Assembly (NCBI GenBank): GCA_964492425.1
Contig: CAZBKB010000001.1
Coordinates: forward strand, 1 to 64,000
DNA from: LBZV01 sp000993855
GTDB taxonomy: Bacteria > Patescibacteriota > Microgenomatia > Curtissbacterales > GWA2-41-24
Reading direction: 5' to 3'
Length of the DNA stretch: 64,000 nt
A program made the translations under genes and the position numbers. The notes under the pieces are model-generated. The model ran no database searches, was not told the DNA's origin, and saw only the letters and a list, made by a program, of their open reading frames with translations. Positions 42,296 through 50,908 of the stretch are shown in pieces (the first letter of the stretch is position 1; every line of letters begins with the position of its first letter).

Positions 42296-43288
42296 CTACT
42301 TGTAAATAATATTATTTGTATTGGCTGATTTAATAATTCTTTCTGCAATTTCAAGTGCGTGGAGGCCGTCTTCCCCAGTTACCGGCATTCTTTTTTTGAA
42401 CAGTATTGCGTTGATGAAAGCACGTAGTTCGATATAGAGTGGTTCTTGTGCCTGGAAAGCAACCTTAACTACATCTGCTCCAGTAAATGGAAAGTAATTC
42501 TCGGTATTTGTGTAAACATGACTGCTTTGCCTTGAAAATTGCAACTCTTGCGTTAAGTAATTGGCACTGTACATGCCGTTTTCTCCTAAAATTGTTAGAT
42601 TTCGTGCCTTTATAGGATGTAACCAACTTACCTCGAGAAGCCCTATCGTTCCCGACTTGAATCTTAGAAGCGCTGACATCAAGTCTTCTTTTTTATGAAA
42701 CTTGGTTAGGCCTTCTGCGTACAGTCGTACAATTGGCTCGCCAAGTAAATATTGCATAACATCTATATCGTGAGTGGCAAGATCAATGACAACTGATACA
42801 TTATTTTGTGACATGACAGGTGGAGAAAAACGCTGTGTATGTATTTTAATTATTTTACCTATTTCGCCTGATTTAATTCTTAACTTGATTTCATTTACAA
42901 CCGGGTTAAACCTCTCAATGTGTCCGATCATCATGGGTGTATGGCTTACTTTTGCGAGTTTGGTAAGTTTTTTGGCCTCCGTGAGCGTTTCGCAAATAGG
43001 TTTTTCTATAAAAGTCACCAGTTTTCTCTTTATACATTCCGTTGCTGTTTTGTAATGCAGTGGTGTTGGCATACAAATTGTTATGGCATCTAGCTTCTCG
43101 TTTTCGAGAAGCTTGGTGTAGTTTGTGTATCCTCTTACTTTATATTGTCTTGCGATCTTTTGGGTTTTTTCCTGATCAACGTCACAAACTGCTATTAAGT
43201 TAACATCTGGAAGAGAGGACAAAATCTTTATATGATTTCTTCCCATATACCCGATACCAATAACGGCAATATTTACCTGTGATTTCAT
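42296..43288 (-). CDS. Gfo/Idh/MocA oxidoreductase, WbpB-like
   Basis: 330 residues. Rossmann start VNIAVIGIGYMGRNHIKIL, NAD ribose region VCDVDQEKT, and the EKPI motif (TFIEKPICETLTEA). Similar in plan to WbpB/WlbA, which oxidise UDP-GlcNAcA at C3. The neighbouring acetyltransferase and 2-epimerase belong to the same kind of pathway, so that substrate is the best guess. It overlaps the acetyltransferase gene by 4 bp. Confidence 0.82.
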   Translation of the reverse strand: MKSQVNIAVIGIGYMGRNHIKILSSLPDVNLIAVCDVDQEKTQKIARQYKVRGYTNYTKLLENEKLDAITICMPTPLHYKTATECIKRKLVTFIEKPICETLTEAKKLTKLAKVSHTPMMIGHIERFNPVVNEIKLRIKSGEIGKIIKIHTQRFSPPVMSQNNVSVVIDLATHDIDVMQYLLGEPIVRLYAEGLTKFHKKEDLMSALLRFKSGTIGLLEVSWLHPIKARNLTILGENGMYSANYLTQELQFSRQSSHVYTNTENYFPFTGADVVKVAFQAQEPLYIELRAFINAILFKKRMPVTGEDGLHALEIAERIIKSANTNNIIYK

Positions 43289-43845
43289 GGACTGATTTTG
43301 TATGATTTTTTACAGGTGTGGCAGTAGTATTTATTTTTTTCTAATCCTTTTAGGTTATGGCCGTTTTTGCAAACATAGCCGATTAGTTTTGCCGGATTTC
43401 CTGCAAGTTTTGAATAGCTTGGAATAGAATAGGTTACTACACTACCTGCACCTATAAGCGAATATTTGCCAATAGTGACATTGGGCAAGAGAATGGCGCC
43501 TGCACCAATTGACGAGCCTTTTTTAATGATGATTGTGCCGCTTTGCCAATCTTTTTTTGTCTTTAACTTGCCAAGTTTTGCTGCTCTTGGATATTTGTCA
43601 TTAACGAGGCAGGCATTTGGGCCGATAAAAACCTCATTTTCTATTATCGTTTTAAAAAATATTTGAGCGTTATTTTGTATTTTAACGTTAGACCCGATTT
43701 TTACATCATGGTCGATGTACACATTTTTTCCAATAATGCAACTGGATCCGATTGTTGCACCCTCTCTAATCTGGGTTTGCGACCAAATCGTTACATTTTT
43801 GCCTATTTTTGCTTTTCGGGATATATCTGCAGTTTCATGTATCAT
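43285..43845 (-). CDS. Hexapeptide-repeat acetyltransferase with zinc-ribbon-like tail
   Basis: 186 residues. A left-handed beta helix of hexapeptide repeats (about 10-145), ending near SVVTYSIPSYSKLAGNPAKL, as in WbpD/WlbB UDP-3-amino-sugar N-acetyltransferases. The last 30 residues are unusual: GYVCKNGH and YYCHTCKKSY give a Cys/His set that could bind zinc. A 4-bp overlap joins it to the epimerase. Confidence 0.8.
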   Translation of the reverse strand: MIHETADISRKAKIGKNVTIWSQTQIREGATIGSSCIIGKNVYIDHDVKIGSNVKIQNNAQIFFKTIIENEVFIGPNACLVNDKYPRAAKLGKLKTKKDWQSGTIIIKKGSSIGAGAILLPNVTIGKYSLIGAGSVVTYSIPSYSKLAGNPAKLIGYVCKNGHNLKGLEKNKYYCHTCKKSYKISP

Positions 43846-44894
43846 ACGAGAAATTTGAGTAATATTTTAACAATTTTTTCTGATGCGTGACCATCGCCGT
43901 AAAGGTGTTGGTGCTTTTTGGGAATGTGTGGGTTCATCGAGTGCTTTAAAATTAGTTTTTCATTGCACTTTACAAGATGGTTCCATTTAGAATTAACTGT
44001 TTCTTGCCATTCTGTTGTGGATCTTAGAGTAATGCAGGGCGTTTTGAGCCAATAAGCTTCTTTTTGTATGCCGCCAGAATCTGTTAAGACAGCCTTAGCC
44101 ATTTTTATAAGTGTTAGTGTTTGTGAAAAAGGTAACGGTTTCAATAACTTTATATTATGGCCTATTTTGACATTTACCAGTAGCCTGCCAGTTTTTGGAT
44201 GCATAGGAAAGATGACAGTCTTTTTGAGTTTTGTAAGTATTGTAAGTAGTTTTTCTAAGCGTTTTAGGCTAAGTGTATTTTCCTGTCTGTGGATTGTTAA
44301 AAGGTAAAAACCTTTTGGTTTTATCTGGAGGGTTGTGGGTATTTCTGTTTCTATTTTCGTTTTTTTAAAAATATCGTAATTTATGTCCCCTGTTAAAAAT
44401 ACGTTATTGTTGACCCCCTCCTTTTTTAAGCATTCGACAGAATATTTGGAAGAACAAAAAAGGATTGATGAGATATGGTCACAAATAATTCTGTTGACCT
44501 CTTCCGGCATTGTTTTATCATAACTTCTCATACCGGCTTCTATATGGCCCACTAGCATGTTTGACTTGACAGCTGCAACTGCTCCTCCCAATGTAGAGTT
44601 TGTGTCCCCATATACTAGTGTGAAAGATGGGTTAATTTTTGATAAGGCTACTGCACATTTTTTGATAATGTTTGCGGTTTGTAATGCAGAAGAGGATGAA
44701 CCAATTGACAAATTCCAATTTGGTTTGGCAATTTTCAACTCTTTAAAAAAATTATTGGCCATTAAGTTATCGTAATGCTGGCCGGTGTTAATTATTTGGT
44801 GATTAAAATGTTTAGCCAGATGTGGTGCGATGGCGGCAAGTTTTATGAATTCAGGGCGGGTGCCAACAACCGATACTATTGTTTTTTTAATCAT
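43842..44894 (-). CDS. UDP-N-acetylglucosamine 2-epimerase family (WecB/WbpI-like)
   Basis: 350 residues. VVGTRPEFIKLAAIAPHL, NTGQHYDNLM, VYGDTNSTLGGAVAA, GHIEAGMRSYD and LTDSGGIQKEAYWL are the family motifs. With WbpB- and WbpD-like neighbours the substrate may be UDP-2,3-diacetamido-glucuronate (WbpI role) rather than UDP-GlcNAc. It shares 4-bp overlaps with both neighbours. Confidence 0.87.
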   Translation of the reverse strand: MIKKTIVSVVGTRPEFIKLAAIAPHLAKHFNHQIINTGQHYDNLMANNFFKELKIAKPNWNLSIGSSSSALQTANIIKKCAVALSKINPSFTLVYGDTNSTLGGAVAAVKSNMLVGHIEAGMRSYDKTMPEEVNRIICDHISSILFCSSKYSVECLKKEGVNNNVFLTGDINYDIFKKTKIETEIPTTLQIKPKGFYLLTIHRQENTLSLKRLEKLLTILTKLKKTVIFPMHPKTGRLLVNVKIGHNIKLLKPLPFSQTLTLIKMAKAVLTDSGGIQKEAYWLKTPCITLRSTTEWQETVNSKWNHLVKCNEKLILKHSMNPHIPKKHQHLYGDGHASEKIVKILLKFLV

Positions 44895-45619
44895 TCAAGT
44901 TGACCGCGTGCAAACTCAAAATAGAGTTTTAAGTGATTTTTAATGCTGTTTATGAGGTGCATTTTACTTGAGCCTTTCCTTTTAGTCCAATCTACTTTTG
45001 ATGCAATTTCGATAAATTGATATCCAAGTTTGTTTATTCTTATCAGCAGTTCTACGACTGAGGGAAATCCATCATGGGAGATAAATTCGTTTTTGTAATG
45101 TTTCTTTAGGTCGATTAAGATATTTGCCGGATATACTCTATAAAATGAGGAATATGTTTTGACTCCTTTTATTCTAAAAATTAACGAGTCGAGGATTGAT
45201 GCTACTCTGCTTAGGAAAATTCTGTAGCCTGTAACACCAATAAATGATCCTCCTTGCGCGTGAGGTGATGCCAGCGCTACTTTACCGGTTTTTGCAATCG
45301 TGATTAAACTATTTAAAATTTTGTAGTCAGTAGTGTTATCGGCTTCCATTGTAACGACTATGTCTTTGTTTTTTAACTTGGGAATTACAAAATTGAATCC
45401 ATATTTAAAAGCGTAACCCGCTCCACGGTTATTGTCATAACCAATCCTTATTATGGGGAATTTATTTTTAAGCGTCCTTGTAATTTCTTTTGTGTTGTCG
45501 CTTGACCCGTCGTCTATTAAATAGATTTTATTGTTCCCTTTTAAAAATGTGCTTATATTTTTTACTAAACCCTGTAAATTTGCGGCTTCGTTAAATGAAG
45601 GAATTAATATGTAAATCAT
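44891..45619 (-). CDS. Family 2 glycosyltransferase
   Basis: 242 residues. GT2 fold with IYILIPSFNEAANLQGLVKN, LIDDGSSDNTKE and the acidic VVTMEADNTTDY in place of the usual DxD. It resembles polyprenyl-phosphate sugar transferases (DPM1-like) but has no C-terminal membrane helices. It is the first gene of the five-gene sugar operon on the minus strand. Confidence 0.83.
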   Translation of the reverse strand: MIYILIPSFNEAANLQGLVKNISTFLKGNNKIYLIDDGSSDNTKEITRTLKNKFPIIRIGYDNNRGAGYAFKYGFNFVIPKLKNKDIVVTMEADNTTDYKILNSLITIAKTGKVALASPHAQGGSFIGVTGYRIFLSRVASILDSLIFRIKGVKTYSSFYRVYPANILIDLKKHYKNEFISHDGFPSVVELLIRINKLGYQFIEIASKVDWTKRKGSSKMHLINSIKNHLKLYFEFARGQLE

Positions 45620-45661
45620 AGAATTTTAATATTATAAGTTAAAGCAAAATTATTCAATGCT

Positions 45662-45909
45662 TTAGAGTGAAGCCAACTTAACAATTTTACCTCTATTCTT
45701 TTTGCCCTTTTTGATGATGAAAATTGCCCGATATTTTTTATCTATCTAAAAGAGTATATTCTTAAGTGTTTGGGTTTTAAAATTTCTGTGTTGAGGGATG
45801 GGTGTTTTGGGTTTTGTTGTAGGAGTGAGAGTTGTTTCTTAAATTTTTTCTGTAGATTACGTTTTTTAAGGTATACAAGAAAATCACTTCTTAGTTCTTC
45901 ACTTTGCAT
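45662..45909 (-). pseudogene. RelE-type toxin with frameshift
   Basis: From an ATG at 45909 (overlapping the antitoxin by 11 bases) the frame gives MQSEELRSDFLVYLKKRN and continues to KPKHLRIYSFR, where a TAG at 45744-45742 stops it after 55 residues. In another frame the family pattern continues directly: IDKKYRAIFIIKKG and IVKLASL, ending at 45662. One missing base near 45745 explains the break. It is a broken toxin beside an intact antitoxin. Confidence 0.7.
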
Positions 45910-46171
45910 AGGCCGATGATTTTTTGAGGCCGGAAGTTACGCTTTTTATAAAGTTCTGGGAGTATTTGCCTGTTTTTGCCAAATCCAGTGCTATTTTTTC
46001 CAATTGCATGGGTTTAAATTCTTCAAGTTCAAAATCCGCTTGCATATTTTGCCTCAAAAGATTTCTTATAAATTCTGACCTTGTTGCAAAACCCTGGTCT
46101 TTTGCTTTTTGGTCCAGCTTTTTGGCTATTTTCTCAGGTAGTGATATTGTTACCGTTGTCATTGTTAACAT
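45899..46171 (-). CDS. Ribbon-helix-helix antitoxin
   Basis: 90 residues. MTTVTISLPEKIAKKLDQKA is followed by KDQGFATRSEFIRNLL, a CopG-type ribbon-helix-helix fold, then an acidic tail for toxin binding. The partner toxin gene downstream is frameshifted. The first Met or Met4 may be used. Confidence 0.82.
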   Translation of the reverse strand: MLTMTTVTISLPEKIAKKLDQKAKDQGFATRSEFIRNLLRQNMQADFELEEFKPMQLEKIALDLAKTGKYSQNFIKSVTSGLKKSSAYAK

Positions 46172-46253
46172 TTAATAATAATTGTTACTTATTGTCAATA
46201 AATCACTATATTTAACAATTGAAATAGATACTTGCTTGGTTTATTCTAGAGTC

Positions 46254-46355
46254 ATGTTTCTTTATTTGGTCTTATTTTTTATTCTAGGCAGCGCGATTGG
46301 CAGTTTTTTGAATGTGGTAGTGGGTGGAATCGTGGAGCTAACGATTTTTTTCTAA
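46254..46355 (+). pseudogene. Relic of a prepilin peptidase gene (N-terminal 30 codons)
   Basis: ATG at 46254 reads MFLYLVLFFILGSAIGSFLN then VVVGG, against MILYLILFFVLGSAVGSFLN then VVVDR at the start of the intact pilD at 47223. The similarity ends near 46325, about where the HepT gene stops. So one duplicate pilD start lies on each side of the MntA/HepT pair. It is probably the remnant of a second prepilin peptidase gene. Confidence 0.75.
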
Positions 46356-46772
46356 AATTTTGAGTATTTGTGCCGCAAAATTGCGGAGATCTGTAATGTT
46401 TTCTTTATAATCTGCAAAAAGCAGGGAATAATCAAAATCATTGTATCCGTGAACAACACGATTTCTAAAGTCAGCAGCCTTACCCATTTTTTTTGCCAAC
46501 TTGTCGTCTATTATTGATCGTTCACCAAGGAGCAAGAAAGCGTCTTTTGCAGTTTCTTTGTGTGGTAAGTTGGACTCAGCAATTACGTGTGCAGCTATGT
46601 CGATTGCAGTTTCTACGGCTTGTTGAAGACGAAAGGTTACCAAATCATGAATGTCTTCGTCTTTGATGAAAGACTGCTGGTTAAATTCCATTTGTTCAAT
46701 TCTCGTGAGATGTTGATTTAGAAAGTCTAGTTTTTTAAGAATCAGAGTTTTATCAATTGGCATAAGGGGCAA
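46338..46772 (-). CDS. hepT: HepT-type HEPN toxin
   Basis: 144 residues of all-alpha HEPN (DUF86) fold. The RX4-6H motif is RNRVVHGYNDFDY (Arg, His and the following Tyr). HepT proteins are RNases held inactive when MntA adds AMP to the conserved Tyr. It overlaps mntA by 20 bp. Confidence 0.87.
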   Translation of the reverse strand: MPLMPIDKTLILKKLDFLNQHLTRIEQMEFNQQSFIKDEDIHDLVTFRLQQAVETAIDIAAHVIAESNLPHKETAKDAFLLLGERSIIDDKLAKKMGKAADFRNRVVHGYNDFDYSLLFADYKENITDLRNFAAQILKILEKNR

Positions 46773-47163
46773 GTTTGTCTTTCAGGAACTTATTATAAGT
46801 GTTTCTTATATAAGCGGTATCATAGTAATTGTGAATGGTAAAAGCTTCAAAATTGTTTTTGTCCCTTCGTGATTTTTCGTAAATTAATTCCCCTTTTGTG
46901 ATAATTTGGAAGAGAAATATAGGAGAGGACGTTTTATCTACAGTTGACAAATCTAGGTCTTTTGGGAAGTTTAGGTGCTTGACTAATTCGTAGACTTTGT
47001 TTGAGTCCATAATTCTCTTGTTGCGAACTACCACGACCAGGTCGAAGTCACTTTCGGCAGTTGTCTTTTTTGTGACAGTTGACCCTATGACATAAGCTGT
47101 CAGAATTTCCGGCTCTTTTTTAAAAATCGTCTTGATTTGGTCGTATAGTTTATTGTTTGCCAT
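46753..47163 (-). CDS. mntA: MntA-type nucleotidyltransferase antitoxin
   Basis: 136 residues. The minimal nucleotidyltransferase motif is GSTVTKKTTAESDFDLVVV (GSx10DxD). With HepT it makes the MNT-HEPN toxin-antitoxin pair in which the toxin is AMPylated. Divergent from pilD with a gap of 59 bases. Confidence 0.87.
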   Translation of the reverse strand: MANNKLYDQIKTIFKKEPEILTAYVIGSTVTKKTTAESDFDLVVVVRNKRIMDSNKVYELVKHLNFPKDLDLSTVDKTSSPIFLFQIITKGELIYEKSRRDKNNFEAFTIHNYYDTAYIRNTYNKFLKDKLAPYAN

Positions 47164-47222
47164 ACGAGGTAAATTTTATCATTATTGCTAATGCTTTAAA
47201 AGCCACGTTATTATCGAGAAGT

Positions 47223-47993
47223 ATGATTCTATATCTTATTCTATTTTTCGTTCTCGGTTCTGCAGTTGGCAGTTTTTTGAATGTGGTTGTTGACAGAACA
47301 ATCCGGGGTGAGGGAATTTTGGGGAGATCTTATTGTGAGTATTGCCGCGCGACTTTAAAAACTCCCGATCTTATCCCTATTATTAGCTTTATTGCTCTTG
47401 GGGCACGTTGCAGGTATTGTAAAAAACCGTTGAGTTGGCAGTATATAGCGGTTGAAGGTGTAACTGCTGTCTTGTTCACTTTGGCCTTTTGGGTTCTGAT
47501 TGCTGGCAACAGTTTTAATATTTTCAATCTTTTATTTTGGTTTGTGATTATATCTGTTTTGGTAGTAGTTGCTACTGTCGACTTTAAGTTTTCGCTAATT
47601 CCCACAAGCTTTGTTTATGCTATTTCCCTAATCTCGCTATTTTATGTTTATTTTTCTTTCCCCTCCCCTGTATTTATTGATCATATAATTGCGGCTTTTG
47701 GGGCGGCGTTGTTTTTTCTTTTAATAGTTATTGTTACTTTTGGGCGCGGTATGGGTCAGGGTGACATTGTGCTGGCGTTTTTTATGGGGATGGTTTTAGG
47801 TCTGAGGGTAACAATACTTTCACTTTTTTTGGCATTTTTGGTAGGTGCGGTTGTTTCTGTAATTCTTGTAGTTTTGGGCAGAAAAAAGTTTGGCAATACG
47901 ATACCTTTTGGCCCTTTTTTGATATTAGGTTTCTTTATATCTTTATTTTGGGGAGAACAGATTCTAACTTACTACTTTAAAATGTTATATTAG
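47223..47993 (+). CDS. pilD: Prepilin peptidase / N-methyltransferase PilD
   Basis: 256 residues from the ATG at 47223 (the frame opens at 47157, inside mntA's promoter region). It has the C4 zinc site (CEYC ... CRYC), the two catalytic aspartates (ATVDFKFSLIP and GMGQGDIVLA), and about eight membrane helices. It cleaves prepilin leaders and methylates the new N-terminus. It heads the second pilus operon. Confidence 0.93.
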   Translation: MILYLILFFVLGSAVGSFLNVVVDRTIRGEGILGRSYCEYCRATLKTPDLIPIISFIALGARCRYCKKPLSWQYIAVEGVTAVLFTLAFWVLIAGNSFNIFNLLFWFVIISVLVVVATVDFKFSLIPTSFVYAISLISLFYVYFSFPSPVFIDHIIAAFGAALFFLLIVIVTFGRGMGQGDIVLAFFMGMVLGLRVTILSLFLAFLVGAVVSVILVVLGRKKFGNTIPFGPFLILGFFISLFWGEQILTYYFKMLY

Positions 47994-47998
47994 TATAT

Positions 47999-48047
47999 GT
48001 CTAGCGTTTACGTTTGGCGATAAACGACTAAAGACTAGCGTAAAATG
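47999..48047. repeat. Heptamer palindrome after pilD
   Basis: Seven-base units GTCTAGC, GTTTACG, TTTGGCG, ATAAACG, ACTAAAG, ACTAGCG, TAAAATG. The first and last halves are roughly inverted (GTCTAGCGTTTA against TAAACGACTAAAGAC). The next gene's ATG is in the last unit. Confidence 0.6.
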
Positions 48048-48788
48048 ACTACAAATCTGCCTGAATTTAACAAGAAACTGGAAACTGGAAACAGGAAACA
48101 GAAAATTGGTTTTCAGAGTTTAAGGTTTCCGGTTTATTGTTTAAAGTTATCCCCTGCTTTTTCACTCATTGAGCTTATGGTGGTAATCTCACTATTTACT
48201 TTAGTCGCTGTTGTGGTAAGTGTTTCGTATATAGGATTTCAGGGACGTGAAGAAGTAAAAAGTGCTGCATTGCAGGTTAAAAATGATTTGAGGTTTGCGC
48301 AGAATAAAGCGCTTACAGGAGACAAGGTTACTAATTCGCCCTCTCCTGCCGGATGTCAGACAACAACTGCAACTGTAACCGCGGCGGATGTTTTAGTAGG
48401 CTGGTATGTAAAATTTGATAGAACAAGCGGGAACAATACGAGTTACCAGATTGTTGGTGATTGTTTTTCCGGCGGCTATGAAAAAAAATTCGGTGCGATT
48501 ACTTATAGATTACCCAGTGATGTAGTAATTTCTACGATTACTGTTGGAGGTGTGGGGGTGGATGTTGCGAACGTCCTGTTTCGGCCTTTGGATTTGGGTG
48601 TTTCTTTCCATGACTTTAATGCGACTACAACTACCCTGCCAAATGATGTTGATTTTATTGATAATATACTTGGTTCTTTGGTGCACAAAATATCAGGATC
48701 TGAGGTTGTCATATCACTTCAGTCTTCGGGCGGTACTTATAATATAAAAGTTAACCAATTCGGGAATATTGAGGAAGTCAAGATATGA
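48045..48788 (+). CDS. GspH/FimT-like pilin-type protein
   Basis: 247 residues. The hydrophobic pilin helix starts at AFSLIELMVVISLFTLVAVV with Glu5, but the residue before Phe is Ala, not Gly. The leader of about 40 residues is long because its DNA is a heptamer array (48074-48150) read as KKLETGNRKQKIG and following residues. The globular part has two cysteines and several Gly/Thr-rich strands, as in GspH/FimT minor pilins. It overlaps the next gene by 4 bp. Confidence 0.8.
   Translation: MTTNLPEFNKKLETGNRKQKIGFQSLRFPVYCLKLSPAFSLIELMVVISLFTLVAVVVSVSYIGFQGREEVKSAALQVKNDLRFAQNKALTGDKVTNSPSPAGCQTTTATVTAADVLVGWYVKFDRTSGNNTSYQIVGDCFSGGYEKKFGAITYRLPSDVVISTITVGGVGVDVANVLFRPLDLGVSFHDFNATTTTLPNDVDFIDNILGSLVHKISGSEVVISLQSSGGTYNIKVNQFGNIEEVKI
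48074..48150. repeat. Inverted heptamer arrays with no gene between
   Basis: Units GAAACTG, GAAACTG, GAAACAG, GAAACAG, then two intermediate heptamers, then GAGTTTA, AGGTTTC, CGGTTTA, TTGTTTA, AAGTTAT. All are in one 7-bp phase. The left half (GAAAC) and right half (GTTT) are inverted, like the arrays around four-helix-bundle gene 2 but without a gene. Confidence 0.75.
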
Positions 48789-49276
48789 AATATCAAGCTG
48801 GCCAATCGTTAATTGAAGTGTTGATTGCGTTTGCGGTGACTGTTGTTATTGGAGTTGGGCTTATCTCTGCCAGCCTTGTGACGCAGCGAGCAGCAACATC
48901 TGCAAGGAACAATGCGCAAGCAACAAAGCTTGCCCAGCAATATGTAGAGCAGATTAGGATAATTCGTGATGTTAGGGGTTATAATTATATTAATACCTTT
49001 AATCCTGCTTGTTATAGAATAGAGACTTATGGCAATCTTGATCCCAGTGCTTGGACATTTCAGCTTGTAACCGTGACTAACGCCTGCTCTGCAAGTTTAG
49101 ATAATGGTGAGGTTGTGAACATACCTGAATTCAAGGCGACTTTTTATCGTGACTTCGATTTATCTGCAGATTCTCTCGGCAAAAGGACAGTGACTGTTAC
49201 AGTTTCCTGGTTTGAGGGAGTAAATACACGGCTGGTTGAACTTGAAAGTACCATATCCAACTGGCCGACCAATTAG
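48785..49276 (+). CDS. PilV-like minor pilin
   Basis: 163 residues. Short leader KYQAG, then QSLIEVLIAFAVTVVIGVGL (Gly at -1, Glu5), a helix with ARNNAQATKLAQQYVEQIR, then a beta domain. Resembles PilV/GspI. It probably joins the minor pilin complex that starts the pilus. Confidence 0.83.
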   Translation: MKYQAGQSLIEVLIAFAVTVVIGVGLISASLVTQRAATSARNNAQATKLAQQYVEQIRIIRDVRGYNYINTFNPACYRIETYGNLDPSAWTFQLVTVTNACSASLDNGEVVNIPEFKATFYRDFDLSADSLGKRTVTVTVSWFEGVNTRLVELESTISNWPTN

Positions 49277-49290
49277 TTAGACTTTATTTT

Positions 49291-49941
49291 ATGTATATAA
49301 ACCGGAATAATCATTACAGGTTTAAATCTACACGTTCTGGCTTTACATTGGTTGAGTTTTTAATAGTAATTGGGATTCTCGCGCTTTCTATTGGATCGAT
49401 ACTTCTTTTGTTGACTTCCGTTATCAAAGGAACAAATCAGACAAACATCTCTGCGGAAGTAAAACAGAATGGGCAGGTTGCTCTTGATTCCATTGAGAGG
49501 CAAATTAGGGGGGCTGTAAGTGTGGATGAAATGGCGCAATCCTTGTTGACAAGTTATGGGTCATCTCCTAGCATTAATAGTGGAATAATGGTAACGCAAA
49601 ATTCCGGAAATAATTTGTATATTATTTGCGTTAACAGTTATACAGTTCCAGGTAGCCCGGAGCAAAATAGAAATGGTTGGATTGGAATCGCAAGTGGTAC
49701 TTCTCCTCCTGCTGTGCGAGGCGATTATCAAGCGCTAACCAATACGGATTTAATTTCTGGTGTGAATATTGTTTGTGCAGTGAATTTGAGTAAAGCGTTA
49801 CAGGTTCATACAACTGGGACTTCTACCAGGGGTGTGACTTTATATTTTGCAGCGCAACAGGCCATCAACGCTCCAGCAAGAGCGGATTTTTTGGCAGAAG
49901 CCCAGTTTAAAACTACAATTGCGCTTCGGGATTATAACTAG
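49291..49941 (+). CDS. PilW-like minor pilin
   Basis: 216 residues. GFTLVEFLIVIGILALSIGS at 17-36 with Gly at -1 and Glu5, then VKQNGQVALDSIERQIRGAV, as in PilW/GspJ. A beta-rich C-terminal domain follows. It is 14 bases after the PilV-like gene. Confidence 0.83.
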   Translation: MYINRNNHYRFKSTRSGFTLVEFLIVIGILALSIGSILLLLTSVIKGTNQTNISAEVKQNGQVALDSIERQIRGAVSVDEMAQSLLTSYGSSPSINSGIMVTQNSGNNLYIICVNSYTVPGSPEQNRNGWIGIASGTSPPAVRGDYQALTNTDLISGVNIVCAVNLSKALQVHTTGTSTRGVTLYFAAQQAINAPARADFLAEAQFKTTIALRDYN

Positions 49942-50055
49942 AGATAACTATATTTGCTAGCCGGCTGGTAATTATATTCATAGGTTGTTTGAGCACTCAT
50001 TGTTTTTAAATTGACATAATTATTTCTTTGTGCGTAAACTGGGATAGGGTCTGCT

Positions 50056-50898
50056 ATGATTGTTAAGCGAAAATCCGGTCAAATTCTTGTACTTGTGCTT
50101 CTTGTGGTGGTTGTGGCGCTTGCTGTTGGATTGTCTGCTGCTTCACGAAACCTGGTTAATCTAAAGTCTTCCACACAAGCAGAACAATCGCAAAGGGCAT
50201 TTACTGCCGCAGAAGGCGGAGTTGAGGATGTTTTGTCCAAGATACCTGCTGTCAGTGATGTTATTCTTACGGGTAATCCTACTACTGAATGTACAAAAGT
50301 TGATACAACATCTGCAAATTGTACATTGCAGATATCAAATGGAGAGGGTAATGTGAAGGTGGTACAAAAGAAAGCATATGAGAGAAATGTGGAACTCGGT
50401 GACGTTGCACAGGTAAATTTGGACTTATATACAGGAGATGTTACTATTGAATGGATAAAGACCGGAGATCTTGCCCAATCTACACTCGAGTTTACATTCG
50501 TGTGTCAAAGTGTTAGTGGTACTTGTATGGGAGATGCAATGAGCGGTGGATATGGACAGCATCGTGAGTTTTACACGAATGGTGCAAGTATTCCTTCCGG
50601 TCAATCAGGTGTGAGTAGTTGCACGGTAGCGACTGCTCCGTTTACATGCAAAAAGGTGTTTAACATTGCTGTTGCAAACGTAAAATTTTTGAGGATTAAG
50701 CCGTTTTGGAGCAGGACGACGGTTAACATAACACCGGGAAATGTGTCGGCCTTTCCTGTCCAAACGTATGAAATCACATCGACTGCGACAACCAATACGG
50801 GTGTTTCCAGAAAGGTTGAAGTTAGACGTGATGCGCTTCCACAGCTGCCAGCAATTTTTGATTATGTGTTATATTCTGGTGGAGATATAGAAAAATAG
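50056..50898 (+). CDS. PilX-like minor pilin
   Basis: 280 residues. Hydrophobic helix after GQILVLVLLVVVVALAVGL; the Glu5 of normal pilins is absent, as in PilX/GspK. The segment EQSQRAFTAAEGGVEDVLSK is the PilX signature. The C-terminal part is longer than usual and contains several cysteines. It completes a set of four minor pilins. Confidence 0.8.
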   Translation: MIVKRKSGQILVLVLLVVVVALAVGLSAASRNLVNLKSSTQAEQSQRAFTAAEGGVEDVLSKIPAVSDVILTGNPTTECTKVDTTSANCTLQISNGEGNVKVVQKKAYERNVELGDVAQVNLDLYTGDVTIEWIKTGDLAQSTLEFTFVCQSVSGTCMGDAMSGGYGQHREFYTNGASIPSGQSGVSSCTVATAPFTCKKVFNIAVANVKFLRIKPFWSRTTVNITPGNVSAFPVQTYEITSTATTNTGVSRKVEVRRDALPQLPAIFDYVLYSGGDIEK

Positions 50899-50908
50899 GT
50901 TTTGTTAT

